Below are positions 4,513 through 7,214 of a stretch of DNA of 7,214 bases, in pieces (within the stretch, counting starts at the first letter, position 1; every line of letters begins with the position of its first letter). The position numbers and the translations under genes are program-made. Below the pieces are notes generated by a model. The model was given only the letters and a program-made list of their open reading frames with translations, was not told the origin of the DNA and made no database searches. Location of the stretch: the NCBI GenBank assembly GCA_030146745.1, contig JASLBD010000260.1, forward strand, positions 1 to 7,214. Direction: 5' to 3'. This stretch comes from Allosphingosinicella sp. (GTDB lineage Bacteria > Pseudomonadota > Alphaproteobacteria > Sphingomonadales > Sphingomonadaceae).

Positions 4513-4838
4513 GCGCTTTCTCCTGTCGCTCGAGGGCCACGTACGCGGCACAGGCGCCCGCCGGCGCCTGCATCCGCACGCGGGGCGACAGCCGCATCGC
4601 CGCCGCCTCACAACCGAAGCTAGCCGGCTGGCCTGCAGAGGGCCGTGATGCGGATCACGCGGCGCGCAGGGCGTGGAGCTACCCCCCCTCGCTATCCGCC
4701 CCCGGCACCCCATATAGGCTCCATCACCCGCGCCTTTCCACGCAAGCGCCCCGTGACTGGGAGACTTCGCGCTCTCGCTTGCAAGACCGGGTGACGATCG
4801 ATGGACCATGGACAGATTCCGGCGGCTGGAGGCGGCTC
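4513..4838. other. divergent intergenic region
   Basis: About 325 bp lie between the 180-aa gene and the CxxC gene. There is no recognised gene. An inverted repeat CGTGAT-gcgg-ATCACG lies at 4644-4659 and could bind a regulator. A 13-codon frame (4801-4842, MDHGQIPAAGGGS) has a stop that overlaps the ATG of the CxxC gene as ATGA; GGGTGA upstream is a weak ribosome site, so it may be a coupled leader peptide or chance. No clear promoter was found on either strand. Confidence 0.4.
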
Positions 4839-4991
4839 ATGAGCCTCCATTCCTGGCTCGGCCGCCACGACGCCGATCTTCAGACCAGCCATTGGGAGAA
4901 GGGCAGCTTCGTCAGCCGCTGCACCGTCTGCGACCTGCCGATGATCAAGCTTCCGGGGCTCGCCTGGCAGCTCCGGCCGGCGGTAGGCTGA
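4839..4991 (+). CDS. small CxxC protein
   Basis: The protein is 50 aa: MSLHSWLGRHDADLQTSHWE, then KGSFVSRCTVCDLPMIKLPG, then LAWQLRPAVG. GGAGG at 4828-4832, six bases before the ATG, fixes the start. The single CTVC pair (residues 28-31) followed by LPMIKLPG looks like half of a zinc-ribbon or redox motif. Two such chains, or H4 and H8, could complete a metal site (inference). Similar small proteins with a C-T-V-C-x-x-P-M motif are familiar from sphingomonads; their function is unknown. The next gene starts 3 bp after the stop, so the two are almost certainly co-translated. Confidence 0.7.
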   Translation: MSLHSWLGRHDADLQTSHWEKGSFVSRCTVCDLPMIKLPGLAWQLRPAVG

Positions 4992-4994
4992 GCC

Positions 4995-5105
4995 ATGGAA
5001 GACGCCGCACCCTCGCGCGCCAAGGCGCTGAGCTATGTCCTCGCCACCCTGCTGGTCGCGCTTCCCGCCATGATCCTCATCTATGGGTGGGCGACCTCGG
5101 GCTAG
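4995..5105 (+). CDS. 36-aa single-pass membrane peptide
   Basis: The protein reads MEDAAPSRAKALSYVLATLL followed by VALPAMILIYGWATSG. Residues 12-31 form one hydrophobic helix, preceded by R8 and K10, which suggests an N-in orientation. It starts 3 bp after the CxxC gene stop and lacks a strong ribosome site of its own, as expected for translational coupling. The function is unknown; peptides this size often tune a larger membrane complex. It was found by eye. Support is the membrane helix and the coupled spacing, with no homology to cite. Confidence 0.6.
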   Translation: MEDAAPSRAKALSYVLATLLVALPAMILIYGWATSG

Positions 5106-5338
5106 GGCCGAGGGGTCCTCACTCGAAGCGAAGGGCCGGGCCGAATCCGGGGAGCCCCCGAAGGCTTGCCGCCGGCTCCCTCCTGCCCCGCTCCCGCCTC
5201 CATCGCCCGGCTTCGAGCGAGCCATTCGGGCGGCGTCCGCGAATCGGGACTCGGTCCGGACCGCGGCGCGCCTCCGGCGGATCGCACCCAAAATCCATTT
5301 TCTTCGATTCGGCGCGGTTTTCCGCCAGCCGCGGGGCG
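5106..5338. other. intergenic region without recognised gene
   Basis: About 230 bp, GC-rich to about 5285 and then with short A/T runs (AAAATCCATTTTCTTC near 5291) leading into the promoter region. Frames are open on both strands but are compositionally biased to R, P, A and G and resemble no protein. Confidence 0.5.
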
Positions 5339-5355
5339 TGGAAATAGGATTTCCA
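5339..5355. promoter_or_regulatory. 7-3-7 palindrome upstream of the double-HTH gene
   Basis: TGGAAAT-agg-ATTTCCA is perfectly symmetrical. Its right half overlaps the best -35 candidate (TTTCCA, 5350-5355) for the promoter at 5374. This is a good position for a repressor, perhaps the encoded DNA-binding protein itself (inference). Confidence 0.5.
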
Positions 5356-5379
5356 GGCGTAGAACAAAAGTGGTACAAT
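5350..5379 (+). promoter_or_regulatory. promoter of the double-HTH gene with LexA-like box
   Basis: The -10 TACAAT (5374-5379) matches 5 of 6 consensus bases; TTTCCA (5350-5355, spacer 18) is a weak -35. Over the -10 lies GAAC-aaaagtg-GTAC (5362-5376), one base from the alphaproteobacterial LexA box GAAC-N7-GAAC. The gene starts 30 bp after the -10. Confidence 0.45.
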
Positions 5380-5408
5380 GGTCAAGGGCGGAATGACGGA
5401 GCGGGGCG

Positions 5409-6242
5409 ATGGCGCACAAGAAGGAGCTGGCGGGGAAGTGGCGCAAGAGGTTCCTGAGCGCGATGGCGCGGACGGCGAATGCGGAGCTTTCGGCGCAGAT
5501 GGCGGGGGTGGACCGGACGACTGCCTTCGGGCTGCGGCAGCGCGACCCCGGCTTCGCCCGGGACTGGGCGCGGGCGCGGGACTGGGGCCGGGCCCGGGTC
5601 GAGGCGGAGGGGCGGCCGGTCCATGCCTGCGGCCGGCCGCGGGCGGCGCGGGCGGGCGAGGCTCCGCAGGATTCGCGTTCCCTGGTCGTCCGCCATTCGA
5701 AACGGGAGGGCGCCCAGATCGTCCGCGCCGGCGAGGGGCGCTGGACGGCGGAGGCCGAGACGGAATTCTTCGCCTGGCTGGCGGCCGGCTTCGGAGTCAA
5801 CCACGCGGCGCGGCAGATCGGCTTCTCGACCAAAGCGCTTTACCAGCGGCGGCTCAAGGACGCGGACTTCGCCGGGCGCTGGGCGTCGATGCGGGAGGCG
5901 GGGCTTGCGCGCAACGACGAGCTTCTGATCGATTCGGTGCCTCGGGCGCTCGACCCCGACGTGGTCGCGGCGGCGGCCGAGGACCTGCCCAGGCCGACCA
6001 TCGCCGAGGCGATCCGGATCCAGCGGCTCTACCGGGCCCCGCCCTCGGCCAGGAGCGGCGCCAAGGAGGAGAAGCAGGAGCCGCCGCGGCGTTCGGGCGA
6101 GGAGATTTTCGACACGCTGAGCCTGAGACTTCGGGAGCTCCAGGAGCAGAAGGCCGCCGGCAGGCTCGCCGAAGGCTGGGTCCGGGACGAAGACGGGAAC
6201 TGGATCCCGCCGGGCTGGGTGAGGAAGGACGAGGCGGCCTGA
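5409..6242 (+). CDS. DNA-binding-like protein with two helix-turn-helix repeats (terminase-small-subunit/resolvase flavour)
   Basis: The protein is 277 aa; GGAG seven bases before the ATG supports the start. Residues 15-57 and 120-162 align without gaps over 43 positions: F15/F120, A20/A125, A29/A134, G33/G138, R43/R148, D46/D151, FA 49-50/154-155, WA 53-54/158-159 and R57/R162. Each unit has the A-x-x-x-G-turn of a helix-turn-helix (AELSAQMAGVDRTTAFGLR and NHAARQIGFSTKALYQRR). Between them is a basic linker (about 58-110). Residues 195-215 and 228-250 are helical, with a low-complexity RSGAKEEKQEPPRRS hinge. The tail is Trp-rich (EGWVRDEDGNWIPPGWVRK). Phage terminase small subunits and homeodomain-like recombinase domains have similar units, but no terminase large-subunit gene follows within the window. 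Nuclear or virion roles cannot be told from sequence; DNA binding is the inference. Confidence 0.7.
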   Translation: MAHKKELAGKWRKRFLSAMARTANAELSAQMAGVDRTTAFGLRQRDPGFARDWARARDWGRARVEAEGRPVHACGRPRAARAGEAPQDSRSLVVRHSKREGAQIVRAGEGRWTAEAETEFFAWLAAGFGVNHAARQIGFSTKALYQRRLKDADFAGRWASMREAGLARNDELLIDSVPRALDPDVVAAAAEDLPRPTIAEAIRIQRLYRAPPSARSGAKEEKQEPPRRSGEEIFDTLSLRLRELQEQKAAGRLAEGWVRDEDGNWIPPGWVRKDEAA

Positions 6243-6253
6243 CCCCGGCGAAG

Positions 6254-6291
6254 GGGCCCGCCGCGTCGCCGTGGGGACTCGCGGCGGGCCC
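6254..6291. terminator. strong hairpin after the double-HTH gene, possible terminator
   Basis: GGGCCCGCCGCG (6254-6265) and CGCGGCGGGCCC (6280-6291) pair perfectly over 12 bp with a 14-nt loop, starting 11 bp after the stop. No T run follows directly, so intrinsic termination is uncertain. A second GC hairpin (GGGCGGC from 6294 with GCCGCCC) stands immediately after. Confidence 0.5.
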
Positions 6292-6425
6292 GCGGGCGGC
6301 AATTTGGGGGCCGCCGCCCGTTCCTTCTCCCTTTCGCGCTTCGGGCGGCGGGCGGAACTCGGCTGCGGCACATTTTGTGCGCCATCGCCGCCCGGCGCGG
6401 GCCCGGGGCCGGTAGCGGGCAGGCG

Positions 6426-6584
6426 ATGGCGGACCTGGGCGAAGAATTTGCGGCGCGCGCGGCGACCTTCCGCCGGCTCGCCGAGGCGCTGAAGAACGAG
6501 GCGGACCGGGCGGCCCTGCTCGCCATCGCCGAGGATTATGAGGCGCAATCGAAGCGGCTGAAGCCGGGCGCGAAGGACCGCTAG
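6426..6584 (+). CDS. 52-aa helical protein of unknown function
   Basis: The sequence is MADLGEEFAARAATFRRLAE, then ALKNEADRAALLAIAEDYEA, then QSKRLKPGAKDR. It is charged, alanine-rich and almost certainly two helices; heptad-like spacing of A and L suggests a small coiled coil. The ribosome site is weak (AGG, a few bases upstream). An in-frame CTG/ATG at 6375 would add a low-complexity leader and is less likely. I associate near-identical short proteins (FRRLA.ALKNEADRAALLAIAEDYE) with sphingomonads, function unknown. The stop TAG overlaps the stop of the convergent regulator through the shared palindrome CTAG (6581-6584). Confidence 0.65.
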   Translation: MADLGEEFAARAATFRRLAEALKNEADRAALLAIAEDYEAQSKRLKPGAKDR

Positions 6585-7051
6585 GCGGCCTTGAGGACTC
6601 CGTCGCGGAGGGAATCGTTGGCGAAGCGGGCGACGGCCTCGAGCTGGCGGGTGAGGAATTCGAGGGTGGCCGGATCCTGCTGGCGGGCGAGCGGGAAATT
6701 GATCTCGCCGCGCTCGCAGCGGCACAGATATCCGCGCTCGATGAGGGCGCTGACCTTGCGGCGCGTGGTTTCGCGGTTGAGGCCGGTGGCGGACGCGATC
6801 GAGCTGATGTTGCAGCCGGCGGCGTAGCCGGGCGGGAGCGGCGTGGCGACGTTGCGCAGGTCCGGGGGGAGGTCGGCGCGGGTCAGCCGCTCCCCGGTGA
6901 TTGCGACGACGGCGAGCAGGATCATCGCCGATTCGTTGTCGCCGACTCCGGCGCGCCAATTCTCCATCGCCCGCGAGGTGAGGAGGGCGAGGCGGATGGC
7001 GGTGAGGCGGCTCATCGCCGCCGAAGCCTGTTTGTCGATGGTGAGCTGCAT
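6581..7051 (-). CDS. winged-helix transcription regulator-like protein
   Basis: The protein is 156 aa from the ATG at 7051. Residues 12-60 are helical (MSRLTAIRLALLTSRAMENW, SAMILLAVVAITGE). A winged helix-turn-helix covers about 80-118: CNISSIASATGLNRETTRRK with recognition helix NRETTRRKVSALIERGYL and a short wing CRCERGEINF. This resembles the DNA-binding half of Crp/GntR-like regulators, but there is no cyclic-nucleotide domain. The helical C-terminus (127-153) may dimerise. Start choice is uncertain: a GTG at 7105 would add 18 residues and an ATG at 7015 would remove 12; none has a good ribosome site, and MQLTIDKQASAAM matches the start I expect. It is convergent with the 52-aa gene, overlapping by 4 bp. 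Confidence 0.75.
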   Translation of the reverse strand: MQLTIDKQASAAMSRLTAIRLALLTSRAMENWRAGVGDNESAMILLAVVAITGERLTRADLPPDLRNVATPLPPGYAAGCNISSIASATGLNRETTRRKVSALIERGYLCRCERGEINFPLARQQDPATLEFLTRQLEAVARFANDSLRDGVLKAA

Positions 7052-7116
7052 GTTCGCCACGGTCAAATGGCGCCGCGGCCGCCCGCATTCAATGGCCGGG
7101 CGCACAAATTGAGCGG

Positions 7117-7214
7117 TCAGGCGGCGAGCCTGCCGGCCGCTTCGGCCTCATGCACCGTCCAGCCGAGCGCGGCCGCGCTCGCCGACGCGCTCGAGGCGCG
7201 GGCGCTCGCGGCCG
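7117..7214 (-). CDS. C-terminal end of a gene entering from the right edge
   Basis: On the minus strand a frame open from the window edge ends with LGWTVHEAEAAGRLAA and a TGA at 7117-7119, 65 bp before the winged-helix gene on the same strand. The ending looks like a real alanine-rich C-terminus. About 31 codons are visible, and a plus-strand frame is open over the same bases, so the call is weak. Confidence 0.35.
   Translation of the reverse strand, partial: AASARASSASASAAALGWTVHEAEAAGRLAA

Noticed and set aside
3769..4623. 284-aa plus-strand frame
   Set aside because: It is mostly antisense to the 180-aa gene, which has an AGGAG site and a meaningful C-terminus.
5382..7088. 568-aa minus-strand frame and several plus-strand frames in 5378-6526
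   Set aside because: Arginine- and proline-rich shadows of the 277-aa gene and its neighbours, typical of very GC-rich DNA.

Overview
The window reads as accessory chromosome from a GC-rich alphaproteobacterium, most likely a sphingomonad (Sphingomonadales). This is an inference. It rests on codon bias, on a REP-type inverted repeat built around a CCGGACTTGATCCGG core, on a second short palindromic repeat, and on several small proteins of a kind I associate with that order. No rRNA, tRNA, CRISPR array, integrase or intact transposase was seen.

Left part (1-1532): two unrelated nucleotidyltransferase-fold genes sit back to back and point away from each other. On the minus strand is a DUF6932-like protein cut by the window edge. 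It is visibly less GC-rich than the rest. On the plus strand is a full-length fused MNT-HEPN protein. Both carry G-S...D-x-D active-site motifs, and such proteins commonly belong to toxin-antitoxin or defence loci.

Middle part (1533-3910): a patchwork of repeats and gene remains. In order it holds a REP hairpin, an AT-richer spacer, a strongly folded element closed by a 17-bp long-range helix (1778-1911), a two-gene unit (109-aa unknown protein plus a shortened HicB-like protein), a terminator, an apparently intact HigA-type antitoxin on the minus strand, the 3' part of a phosphoribosyltransferase gene, the first 27 codons of a HigB toxin gene with its promoter and operator-like palindrome, and a second diverged copy of the last ~37 codons of the MNT-HEPN gene. 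The higB start and higA lie on the same strand in the usual order but are separated by foreign sequence, so a higBA operon seems to have been broken by recombination.

Right part (3911-7214): ordinary small genes, mostly of unknown function. They are a 180-aa protein with an I78-inhibitor-like C-terminus (minus strand), two tightly packed micro-genes (a 50-aa CxxC protein and a 36-aa membrane peptide), a 277-aa protein with two copies of a 43-residue helix-turn-helix-like unit behind a promoter that overlaps a near-LexA box, a 52-aa helical protein, and a convergent winged-helix regulator whose stop codon shares the palindrome CTAG with its neighbour. A further minus-strand gene probably enters from the right edge.

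The genes do not form one pathway. The left and middle parts look like a toxin-antitoxin/defence hotspot that has gained and lost modules. The right part looks like host-type small genes plus one phage-flavoured DNA-binding protein.
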